Translations under genes and position numbers: made by a program
Shown: positions 45,540 to 55,720 of the stretch, piece by piece
Layout: each line of letters begins with the position of its first letter
Numbering within the stretch: position 1 is the stretch's first letter
Source: Apiotrichum sp. Y4204
Lineage: Eukaryota; Basidiomycota; Tremellomycetes; Trichosporonales; Trichosporonaceae
Reading direction: 5' to 3'
NCBI GenBank assembly: GCA_025531455.1
Contig: JAMYHL010000019.1
Span: 186,001 to 250,000, forward strand
DNA length: 64,000 nt
Notes under the pieces: generated by a model
Told to the model about the DNA's origin: nothing
Database searches by the model: none
Seen by the model: the letters and a program-made list of their open reading frames with translations, nothing else

Positions 45540-47975
45540 CCACCATCCAACCATCGCCTTCCACCACTGACATCCACCTCCCATCCCGATCCACCGCCTC
45601 CCACCACAATCTCGCCAATCTGCGCTTTGACAAGGCCCTTCAAAGAGCTTAAAGCGGCTCTGGTCATTATCTTTGCTCCTGGCTCCTTTGTGGACCCTCA
45701 GAGAACAGGCGTTGCGACTCCAGGGCTCGTAACTCAAAAACTGGCGTGAGCCTCCCAGTTTTCGCTGCACCGCCTACGTCCCTTCTCCTGTCCCGCCCGC
45801 AGCTCTAGCCGACATACATACAGTACTCGGTTCAAAAGTTGTCTACCTGTTGCTGTAAACTGTCGTATTAGAAACGACACAGCCTTCTCTTTTTCAAGCG
45901 TCCCCCCTCTGCTGGTGTTATTACCACAGGACAAACACTTTTTTTTTTTTTTCTGGCCAACTCTGAATCTCTCCTGGGTTGTGATTACCACACGCACTCG
46001 CATCGGAGAACCTCCCCCTTCCTTGCTCACCGTGCACCGCACACTGCCACTTTTGTCGTGACGGTTGTGACTGTTGCTGCAGAGCTGCTGCTGGTACACG
46101 GCGCCGCACCACCGTAACTTTGACGGCCTTCCCCTTGCTTGCCCCGCCCATCCGCCTGCCCCGCCGCGTCCCGTCCGGCGGTACCATTGTACGTTTGTTC
46201 TTTTGGCAGTCGACCCAAGGCTTGCACAGGCTACCCGGCTACCAAAGGTATACCAAGTCTACCAACACGCTTTGGGACCCAACTCTCCCTTTTCATTTTC
46301 CCCTTTTTGATTCCCGACATCACCAACCTTCTCCTCTCCTCCGTCCTCCAATCCACAACACTCCTCACATCCCCTTCCGTCCGACTTCCACTTCCCCCCC
46401 ACCCTCGTGGGCCACAGCCCGTCCCGTCGCCACCAGACCATCCTTGCTCATCGACGTGCAGTGTCTGTGTGCTGGACTTTAGCGACCGAGACACGACCCA
46501 CCACTCGAGTCCTTTCATCATCCGTGTCACCGGACCCCGCCTCCCCTCCTCTCTCAGTCACTCTTTGTAGCAACACGTTTCGCGTCCTGCTGGTACGCTT
46601 CACTTTCCTCTCGTGCTCTTCACCCAGATCACAGATTGGTTGTGCACGCACATACGACAACGAACGCACAGACACGTTTATCAAGCACGCACGCCCGCCT
46701 TACGCACGTACACGCTCCCCCACATACGCCAGTTACCCCTCCGGCCACTATCCCGCCCAACAAAGAGCCCATCCGTCGACACTCATATTCCTTCCGACAT
46801 TCCCTCGCTCGCCTCCTCTTGCGTTGACCGCCTCGCTGTAAGCGCTCTCATCCGAACGGCCCTACCCAACTCCCTCCTTTACGTCCGCCGTGTCCTTTCT
46901 TCTTTCACCCTCAGTCGCTCTGCCTCTTTCACTTCTTTCTACAGAGTCGTCCTCTAGTGCCAGTCGTCTGATCGCCCTGCACATTCGCTTCTCGCTTCGT
47001 TTGGTCACGCCCAACGAGTTTCTTTGACCACGACTTGAACGCCATTTGCACGCCCAATCCTTGACATTGATTGACCTTGCGGATCGGCATAGATCCTCCG
47101 TTTACAGTCCCTCCAAACCTCGCCCGATCCAGTTCTTCATTGATCTTGACGTTGGTCATCTCTCTGGAAACTCTTCCTCCTCGGACGACACCTACAATCT
47201 CGCCTTCCTCTCTCTGACCAGCAATCGACACGCCGTCGTGTCCGCACAGCCATTGCAACGTCAACGCCTTAGGTCGATCGTGTAACCACGCCCTCCCCCG
47301 AGGCATTGGTGAGTGCATGGTGATCTTTTAGCGTCGTTGGGCTCGTTTGTTTTCCCCCTGCTTTTACATCCTGCCTGTGATTCTGTGCTTGCTCGAGACA
47401 ATTGGTCCCAAAAGCGCGACCCCACCCCCTTGGCGCGCTCACATACCTGTCTGAGCGTCAGGTGGCCTATTCTGTGACAGCAATTCCCTTAATCACGGGC
47501 CGCGACCGAATTGGATTGCCTCGTCAGTCGCCTTCAAAGCTTCAAACGCGGCTGCCTCGAGTTGTCGCGAGAACGAATTGAACGAAGAGCTGTGCACCGC
47601 GTTCGGAATTCTAGCGTGACACGGAATACCCCCGCTTGCTTTTGCAGGTTGCAGCACGCACAGAGAACCACAGAAGTCTTTTGTGCACAAGAGGACCAAG
47701 CTGTCCAAGCTGGCGTTCGCCGGTGTATGAAGAGTCCTCGGAGTCGTGTGCTAGCTCCAGGTCCCCGACCACTCTGTGTGCATGTTGCAGGAGTTGCTTG
47801 AAGTGCATGTCGAGCTGCAGACAGGTGGTTCTCTGCAAGCCAACTCGACCCATTGTTGCTTTATCCCTTCGGATATCCGCGATGAGTAGAGGTCCCCATT
47901 AGCTGTGTCATCCTGCTTCGCGTCGCACCTTTCCCGCATTCCCTCTTGATCTTATCCCCTCCTTCCCGTTCCACC
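45540..47975 (+). promoter_or_regulatory. Long pyrimidine-rich 5' leader region of the large regulator gene
   Basis: Most of this 2.4 kb is C/T-rich on the plus strand (for example 45540-45600, 46270-46600 and 46700-47000). It includes a 14-T run at 45939-45952, and many short upstream ATG frames. GTGAGT-type donors (for example 47310) and AG acceptors suggest that spliced leader exons are possible. No protein-coding gene is supported. It ends at the ATG at 47976. Very long leaders are known on morphogenetic regulators in fungi. Whether the whole tract is transcribed cannot be seen. Confidence 0.4.
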
Positions 47976-50900
47976 ATGACTCCGCGGACTCCTTCGTCCC
48001 GCCGACAACGCCGCCAGCCATCCAGAGCTTTACTGACGCCACCTCTCCCCAGCCTCGACTCTGTGCTCGTCAACCTGTCGTCTTCCAATCATACCTCGCC
48101 CTTCTACCCGAACGCGGCCTTTTTACCCCTTTCGGGCTATCTCAGTTACCCACACCCAGACCAGGGTGTGAACGGTTTCAGCACCGAGGGCCTTCTGAGT
48201 GATCCATCCGGGTCGTGTGCGGCCACAAAGCCCGACATCTGGTTAGGCGCTCAGTTGAGCTCGCCTCCATCTCCCGCCACGTGAGTAACACCATCTAAAC
48301 GACGCCCAGCGTCATCCCGCGCCGCGTTGTTGTCACATACTAACCAGAACAGCATAGACTCTACCAACGATTCTCAGACAGGGGGGGAATACTTTCCCCC
48401 CACATCAGAGAGTGCTGGTGGTGACTCGCCCCCATCTCAGAACAAGAGAGCAAACCTTTCTCTCAACTTCTCTGCGCTCCCCTCTAACTTTCAAATCGGA
48501 ACCGGAGTCTCTCCACCATCGGTGCCACCGTCAATGATCAGCTCGAGTGCGCCGTTTACAGCCGAGAACAACTCCGTCGCTGGTATGGAGACTTCTGACG
48601 ATTACTTCCACTTTGCCGACGCCCCCATGTCCGCGTCGACAAAGGCCTTGGCCGACCAGGCGAATGCTACTGCTCAGCAGCATGTCGCTGCTGTAACTGC
48701 AGCCGCAGCTGCAGCAGCTCAAATCGGCCAATCGACCCAGGCGACATCGCAGACTTCTCACTCCATCCCTCCATCACCCCTCAACACCTCAGCGAATGCC
48801 AACAATCCACTTCGGCTACCCGCCTCGCAGCCTTCCAGCCCTGTTCGCGGTTCTTTTATACCCGGACAGCAACCCCTTTCGATGACTCCAGTTGGTGGTC
48901 GGCAGCGAGGCGCCACTGTGAGCGGTATCCCGGCATTCGAGTTCGGCCAAGCGAACTTGAGTGGTTTCAACTCTGTACCCCTTGTCGCCACTCCAAACGC
49001 TGGATCTGCGTTCCCAGCACATCTCGCATTTTCAACGATCCAAACGCCAACAACATCGACCCATGCCTCTCCAGTTGTTGGGCCAGTGACCACCGCGAAT
49101 GAGCGTCCAGTATCATCCAGCCTTCTTGGCGAGCCTAGTGGCTCAGGATTAGGCATGGGGGACATCAATATGGAGGACGCGTCGCAGAGTGCGTCTCAAA
49201 GCAGTCAATTGAGTCGCCGCTCCTCAGCAAGCCAGACAACCCCAGCTGTTGGTGCTGTCTCTGCTGTGGCGTCAGTGGCGTCTCAGAACGCAACAAGCCA
49301 GGCGGGGAGCGGTACAAGTTCCCGTCAGGCCTCAGCCGACACTCGTGACGCGCGGGATGCTGTGGAACGCTTGACCTTGGATCGCCTGACCATGCTTGAC
49401 ACGTGAGTTTTCCCCTCGCTGTGCCAGCCCCCAATGTTTGAAACATTTCAGATCTGACCATTGTAGCATTGTCAGTCAAGCCCAAAGTGCTCGTGAGGCT
49501 CTGCTGCGGGGCCAAGAGGACAGGCTTCCGGAAGCCTTGGGACAGATTAGTACACAGCTAGAAATCGCCAGCGACCTTGGTGTTCGTCCAGCTCAAACAC
49601 CACGGGAAACAACTCCTGGTTCTGGTTCGCAAGGCCTTTCACCACTTTATTCACCAACAAATCCAACAAGCATGCCCGTACCTCCAAGCCAACAGCTGCC
49701 GATGCCCATGACCACTGGCATGTCGAATCTCCTCCCCTCGCTCCAAACTGGACAGTCCATGGGTGTCGTTTCTCAGGCGAGCTTGAACTCGTCTACCAGC
49801 GGCCTGCCCGTTGTTTCCAGTGGGGGTTTCATGTCCATGGGTTCGACAGCCACCGGCTCGCAGTCTGTCTCCCAAGGCCCCTCGTACTCCAATGGCAGCA
49901 ACACGCCCCAGTCTGTAAACCAGGTCGGGAACACGGTGCCGTCGACACCGATGTCGTCTGGAACGACACCGTTCTCGAATACAATGCCGCAGCACATGCC
50001 GATGGTGTCGTCCCCTCTTGCTGTTGTCCCGCCAGCCTCACGCGGAGGAAGCCCGAAACCATATGGTTCGTGGATTCCTGAAAACGTTGTCGCCGCTTCG
50101 TCCGCCATGACTTCGACCTCAGGGCTTCCCCCCGCCAACGGGCCGCTCGCTCAGGCCCAAGCTCAAGCCTTTGCTCATGCCCATGTGCAGGCGCAAGCCC
50201 AGGCAGCGCAAGTCGCCCAGGCCCAGGCTCAGGCTCAGGCCCAGGCTCAGGCTCAAGCCCAAGCCCAAGCCCAGGCCCAGGCAGCCCAACAAGCGCAGCA
50301 GGTTCAAGAGTCCAAGTCTCGTCGGTCATCCATCGCTGAGCATCGGGCGGATGGCCGCCCCATTGTTCGTGGGCGCTCCTCATCCGTTGCTAAACCGAAC
50401 TCGCTCGCATTGACCCCGAATGTCAGCCTGCCTCCCTCCGCATGGCAGTCGCGCCAAGGGTCGCCCGTGGATGATGACGATGACGACGATGACGAGGACG
50501 AGGACGATACTCAACCCCGCCGGCCCAAGCGTAGACGCAGTTCGGCCGGCCCGGATGCCAACGAGGTTGGGCCGACTGCATCAGTGTCAGATGAGATCCG
50601 CAAACAGCTGGACCAGATTTTCCACGAGTTCCTCAACCGTGTCTGCTCGAATCGTGAGTACTTGTCTCCGACGAGACATTACAGATGAGCTAACTATGAA
50701 AGTGGATATTTGCGATTCGAAGGGTGAAAAGCTTCATCAGGTCTTGATGCCGAAGAAAATGGCACGACTTGAGGAATGTCCGGATTTCCGCCCTTTCAAG
50801 TTCCGTATCCAGGCTTTCACCAACGCGTTCCACGAGGAACTCATCGCGCGCGGCATCACAGAGGAAACGATGTCGGTCAAGAAGGTCAAGGTGTACTTGT

Positions 50901-51852
50901 GGCATCAGGAACTCATCTCGCGCTTCAATGCAGATGGTAAGAAGGCCAAGTCAAAGGGGAACCATATTTGGCATGTGGATGCCAAGAAGCTTCCAGGTGG
51001 CGGCTGGACGTTCCGTCCCTTCAGTCGCAAGATCATCGGACAACCTCAGACCTTTGCGTGAGTTACACTTTACATTGCTGTTCTCTAACATTACCCAGCA
51101 TTCTCAACGGTCGCTATGAGTGGGAACCCAAGATCTGGGACCCCATGGCCGCGTCTGCCAGCATCAAACCTACCTTCTCCTCCCCAGAGGGAACGCTGCC
51201 TCCTTGGCTCAAGTGGGAGGATGGCGTCAGGCTTGTCGGTGTGCCCGAGGTCCCTCAACCACCTTTCCAAGTGACTGCCATTGCCAAGGTTAGTGTTTGG
51301 AGGTTTCTAGCAATCCCGACATAGCACATGTCTCGTGTGCCATAGCTGACACTTACTAGTTTGTTGACGGCGCGGGCCAGGATGCCACACTCGAGACCAG
51401 CTTTACCATACAAGTGGTTCCCCTGCCTCTCCCGCAGACTATGGATGGAGGACCGTGAGTTTCCTTTGGGCTTCACACAACCGCATTCTCTGACTGACCT
51501 TTCAGTGTTGGATACGCCCCTCAACAGGTTGTTCAGCAGTGGATGCCCGGTGTTGGCCCCGACGGTACTATGGCCACTGTTCAGGCTGTGCAGGCTGTAC
51601 AGGCTGTACAAGCCGCCCAAGCCGCCCAAGCCGCGCAGGTTGCACAGGTTCATGCCGTCCAGGCTGCCCATGTGCAAGCTGCTCATGCAGCTCAGGCTGC
51701 GGCTCATGCCCAACTGATGCAGGGTGTCCCGGTTCAATCTCTCCAGCCTGGGTGAGTTCTTACAACAAGCACACTGAACTATGGCTGACCTTTTAAGCCA
51801 CCCCTATGCGACCATGCCTCTATATCCTCCTCAAGGGGGCTATGGAGTGTAG
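47976..51852 (+). CDS. Large nuclear regulator-like protein with conserved core and He_PIG/cadherin-like fold
   Basis: Eight exons: 47976-48280, 48353-49402, 49467-50653, 50703-51057, 51099-51288, 51360-51454, 51506-51751 and 51798-51852, encoding 1,160 residues. About 1-680 is low-complexity Ser/Thr/Pro/Gln. An Ala-Gln tract covers about 680-730. An acidic run of 8 Asp plus DEDED (near 790) precedes PRRPKRRRSS, a likely nuclear signal. A dense, non-repetitive core follows (about 828-960): IFHEFLNRVCSNLDICDSKG, PKKMARLEECPDFRPFKFRI, AFTNAFHEEL, KKVKVYLWHQELISRFN and KSKGNHIWHVDAKKLPGGGW. Residues about 970-1060 read like one Ig/cadherin-like (He_PIG) domain: LPPWLKWEDGVRLVGVPEVP, then FQVTAIAKFVDGAGQDATLE. 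A second Val/Gln/Ala tract sits near 1083-1131. I cannot name the family. A transcription-linked role is inference. Confidence 0.85.
50152..50303 (+). repeat. Coding hexanucleotide repeat, CAGGCC/CAGGCT (Gln-Ala)
   Basis: In-frame array of CAGGCC, CAGGCT, CAAGCC and close variants, giving about 20 Gln-Ala dipeptides within the large regulator-like protein. The purest stretch is 50219-50285. Confidence 0.9.
51576..51715 (+). repeat. Coding 9-bp repeat, Val/Ala-Gln-Ala
   Basis: In-frame GTGCAGGCT, GTACAGGCT and GCCCAAGCC-type nonamers encode VQA then AQA triplets. The stretch later drifts to HAVQAAHVQAA. It lies near the C-terminus of the same protein as the first repeat. Confidence 0.9.
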
Positions 51853-54110
51853 GGCGACTGCACATGTCGCATCGACAACTCCCTTCCATCATGAAAAAAC
51901 GGGCCATTGAACAGTTCACTGCAATGTGGGTCACCACAGGGTGGTGATCTGGTGCCCACTGTATATGCGTAGACAGCGTCAGAAGACCGCCGGCCGTACG
52001 CGTCCTTTCGCAGGCAAAAGGATGCTGCGAGCCGGTTGAGAGGGTGGCCGGTACCACCAATGACTTTAAACCTGTATGAGGCGTGAAGGTTCTGACCAGT
52101 CCTTCAGAAGTTGGGAATATTAGGGTATTAAGTTCGCGTCAGCACGCGCGTTGTCTCAGTGCTACTAGATGCAAACCATACTGTACAGTAGCGCCACTGA
52201 TGCCACTGATGCATAGAGAGAGACCAAGTGTAGCGCGGCGGAGGGCGTTCAGAAGTGTCGCAAATGACAGGCGGTCATCATTATCTTATCATTAAGGTAG
52301 GCACCAAAGATAGGCCAGACATGCCGTCACCGATCGGTTTCGACAACATTCTCAGACCGTTGCCCCTACTCAGCGGCATACTCAGCGGCTCCGCTTCATC
52401 GCTGTGAACTGCGCATGTCGCCGCTCCGAATCGTGAGAACGTTGGAACAAGCAGCTGAAGAGTCCCCATGGTGTTGACTCATCCCTGTCACAGTCAGCCT
52501 CCTGGCGGGGTCCTGCACGATAGAGCTGATCCTTTTCCAGACACCTCGTGACGTGGGACATCGATGGCAGCATGTCAACTCAACCGAGGCTCATCACTGG
52601 AGAATTGCCGTGGGATCATTTCACAAGGCATGCGCCTTGCTTCACGCCTTGTATCCGACGACGTGTTCCTGATGCTCGACCAAAGCCAGCACCTCAGAAG
52701 CAAGTAGCGCATCCCTATTTATAGCGCTCGTCGCGCCCGTTGCGCTCGCGCCGTGCCCCGCTTGTTACGGGGAATGTTCCCACCGTCGGCTCCAAGAACG
52801 GCATCGGTTACTAACGCGCAGTCTCCGATCGGGCAGCTCCCCGCAGTGAAATGCCGAAGAGGAAGCGCTGTTGGTCTTTTGGGAGAGCCATGGGGCGCAA
52901 GAAGTGACTTTATGGGGAGAAAATGACGAAATGCCGATCCAAGATCGTAGGCTGACTAGCTCGTGCCTCCTCCTTACCGACTACTGACGGCGAGAAACAC
53001 CCTTGGAACATATTCTGAAAACCTAGGTGGGTGTGGGACGCCGATGTGGACCGCCAATGTTCGAATAGCTCGCCTCTCGCCATTTTGACTCAAGGCGGAC
53101 GGGCGTTGCTCTGTCAGAGCTGGACGTTGGGAGTAGTGACGTTCTCGCGTGTCTATTGAGACTACTTGCAAATAAACGATGAGGAATGAAAGGAAGAGCG
53201 AATGACACGTAGAAAGGAACGAGAGGCAGGAAGGAATACTCATGATCTCGTCGCAGTGAGTGAATAAGCCCACTCACGAAGGCGACTTATGATGCGAGTC
53301 ACAAGACGAAAGCTTCGGTTGTCGTTGCCCGACTCAGACATTTTCGCACCGCTAGAGCCGCGGCATGTGCAGGAGTATCTGTGTCTTGTCTGACACTCAT
53401 AACACCGCATGACGGCCTGCGCCTCACACATGGAATGCTATCGAAGAATTGAAGAATGGATCTGAGAATGTAGCGCGCTTCACGAGGCGGCGCGCAGAAG
53501 ACAGTTTCGGAGGACTGTACCTGTACCGCAGACTGCACCGTGTCTACTGCAGTCGGTAATCATTGGTGGTCGACACTCACGGCCAAAGTCTGACACACCA
53601 GCGATGACGGCGTCCAGTGTGATACTACTGTTGGCATTATGGAACTTCACTCTCACCGGTAGCCGACAAAGAGAACTACATCCAATCCGCAATCCAGCAG
53701 CTTGCCCGGTTGTGTTGTCTGGCTCCTCGTGGGCGTGGTTGCTATATCATTGGCTCATGTGAGGAGTGTCTAACGCTTTGGAGGACACGGGTGGAACTCC
53801 AGACATGTGACATTGACATTGGCGTCAGGTCAACGTGCCTCCATCTCTCTCAAATGGAACAAAGAGCTTCAGAACTTCTAGAAGACCTCCAGCCTTCTCG
53901 CAAGGCCTTCACGCCAAACTGTTCAAAAGTGGCGCCGATTTGGCTTTTGCTGACCCTAGTAGATCGATTGCATTTCGTCTCAGCGTTTCGACCTTTCATG
54001 ATCATCGGAACGTTCGGACATTCCACCACAATCTTGCCAGCGATCTTCACCGGCCTCACCTTCCCATCAGCCACATCTCTGCCATTCTCGTTCCGAAAAA
54101 GGAATAGAGA
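51853..54110. other. Intergenic, about 2.3 kb
   Basis: 3' flank of the large gene followed by sequence with no supported gene. There is a TATTTATAG box near 52716 beside GC-rich sequence (52730-52800). I could not recognise a non-coding RNA behind it. Short frames only. Confidence 0.5.
54095..54100 (-). terminator. Pol III T-run terminator of tRNA-Ser
   Basis: The plus-strand A-run GAAAAAGG starting near 54095 gives TTTTT on the minus strand, about 11 nt past the tRNA 3' end. Confidence 0.7.
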
Positions 54111-54213
54111 AGGTGCGACAGAGATTTGAACTCTGGCGACTTACGTCAAATGATAACCTATGTGCTGTAGAGCGCGTTCGAATCATTCCCCTTAACCGCT
54201 CGGGCATCGCACC
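54111..54213 (-). tRNA. tRNA-Ser (anticodon CGA) with 22-nt intron
   Basis: The acceptor pairs GGTGCGA (54207-54213) with TCGCACC (54112-54118). The D arm is CCCGAGCGGTTAAGGGG. The anticodon stem AATGA/TCATT encloses loop TTCGAA plus A, with anticodon CGA. A 22-nt intron (54155-54176) follows base 37. The class II variable arm is GAC-GTAA-GTC. The T arm is CAGAG-TTCAAAT-CTCTG. Intron-bearing tRNA-Ser(CGA) is usual in fungi. The base at the discriminator position (54111) reads T, where eukaryotic tRNA-Ser normally has G. Confidence 0.93.
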
Positions 54214-55531
54214 TCGACGAAAAGCGCGACAGGAGACGGGGTGAAGGCCGGATTGAGGGCCTGGCAAAGCTTGGGGCATGGTAAAGGCAAGGCGGACGAG
54301 GGCAGGTGATATCAGTACTCTTTCCAGGTCACAATCGCCGGGAGCGAGGATCAGTGTCTATCCTTTGTGAGTGATGAAGTCATTAAAAGGACGCCCCCAG
54401 ACCTGAGTTTCAAAAAGCTCATCGAGTGGCGTTCTCGACGCCGTCAGGTTGTTGTCTCACGATGCAACAAACTGTAGAGCGCGAGAAGCCCTACGCCTAA
54501 GCAAAGTCGTATATAGCAACCATGGTGTCCAAATAAACCAGAGGGCTCGAGGGTTAGAACCACACAGCCTGTGGCTGAAGGGGCACGGACGTCCAAAACG
54601 AAAGGTTGCTGTAGGCTCATATGTTTCGCACTTGGGTTCGTCGGAACGGGAGGGCACACGCCCCAAGCTTGTCTCAGTAGTATGTCAGAGTTCGTATCAG
54701 GTTTTGTTCGCTACCCTTGTTCTCTACCCATCGTCGACAAGAAGAAATCCTCTCTTCTGTCCTTGCATGGTCTGTGTCTATGATGTGGCGTGGTTGCCAC
54801 CTGCCTCGACCGTCCATACCTTTGTCGTAGAAGAAACGTTGTTTCCGAAGGTTGCCCGAACAAAGGCTGTCGCCCAAAGGCAAAGGTACAGAAGGCGAAG
54901 TAATGAAACGGCAAGCCATCAGACATGACACATCGTGTGTGAATTTTTCGGCGTGGGAAAGATGTGCAGCGCGGCATGAGAACAAATGAAACAAGAAGTT
55001 GCTGCGTAGGAGCAACATCCCCACAGCGGCTGTTCCGGCTTATAATGTTCATTGATCCCTGCCGCCCTGCGAAGAACAAAGGGCCAATGCGCCGGCAATC
55101 TCTCAAAACACAGGCGCTCCTTGGGTGTGACGTCTGTGTGGCCTGTGACCTGTGACCTGGGCTGTGGGGGTGTGTCGCATGGTGATCTGCAGAACAGGCA
55201 ACATGCCCTCATTGTCAACATGTCGCACGTCCCAGGTACAGCCACGCTTCTGTTGGGGGCGTTTCAGTGCGTCAGAAGTGTCCCCAAGCGACCTTTGTCA
55301 GATCAGACGCCCGAATGTGGGTTGACGAGCTTTCGCTTGCTCGCGTGCGGAAAGAGAGGAATGATGGGTTCTTTGGGCGAGTGGGGCGAGCGCGGCGAGG
55401 ATATATATCAAGTCGTACTCAGACTTTCACGCTCTTATTCCTCACTCAAAATTAGCATCGCTTGGGAACAAGTTGTTCTCAAGATCCATCCGCATCATAC
55501 CAAGCGCCAAAAATCCCCACACACTTTCAAT
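54214..55531. other. Intergenic, about 1.3 kb
   Basis: No supported gene. A TATATATA sequence occurs near 55401-55408, about 125 bp upstream of the small candidate gene at 55532. Confidence 0.5.
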
Positions 55532-55720
55532 ATGGCCGACAGTACGAACTTCAACCGCAAATGCCGTGGTGGTCGGCGTGGTGTTAATCGTGGCGGTAAG
55601 TACTGGGTGTTCAGCAGTCCTTTGCAGTCGTCCTAACAAAGCCCAGCGAAGTGCCAGTGGGCATATGTTCAGCAGTGGATTGCCTGCCGCCACTGCTGCA
55701 TTCCGTTTGGCTGCCATTGA
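55532..55720 (+). CDS. Candidate small Cys-rich protein, two exons (weak)
   Basis: Exons 55532-55595 and 55647-55720 give a 45-residue product. Support: a TATATATA element about 125 bp upstream; a consensus GTAAGT donor; a CTAAC branch (55632-55636); a CCCAG acceptor in a 51-nt intron. The frame closes soon after. The product starts MADSTNFNRKCRGGRRGVNR (basic) and ends with CRHCCIPFGCH (five of its six Cys lie after the intron). No family is recognised. A competing 156-codon frame (55473-55943) reads straight through the intron, so the model may be wrong. Confidence 0.25.
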
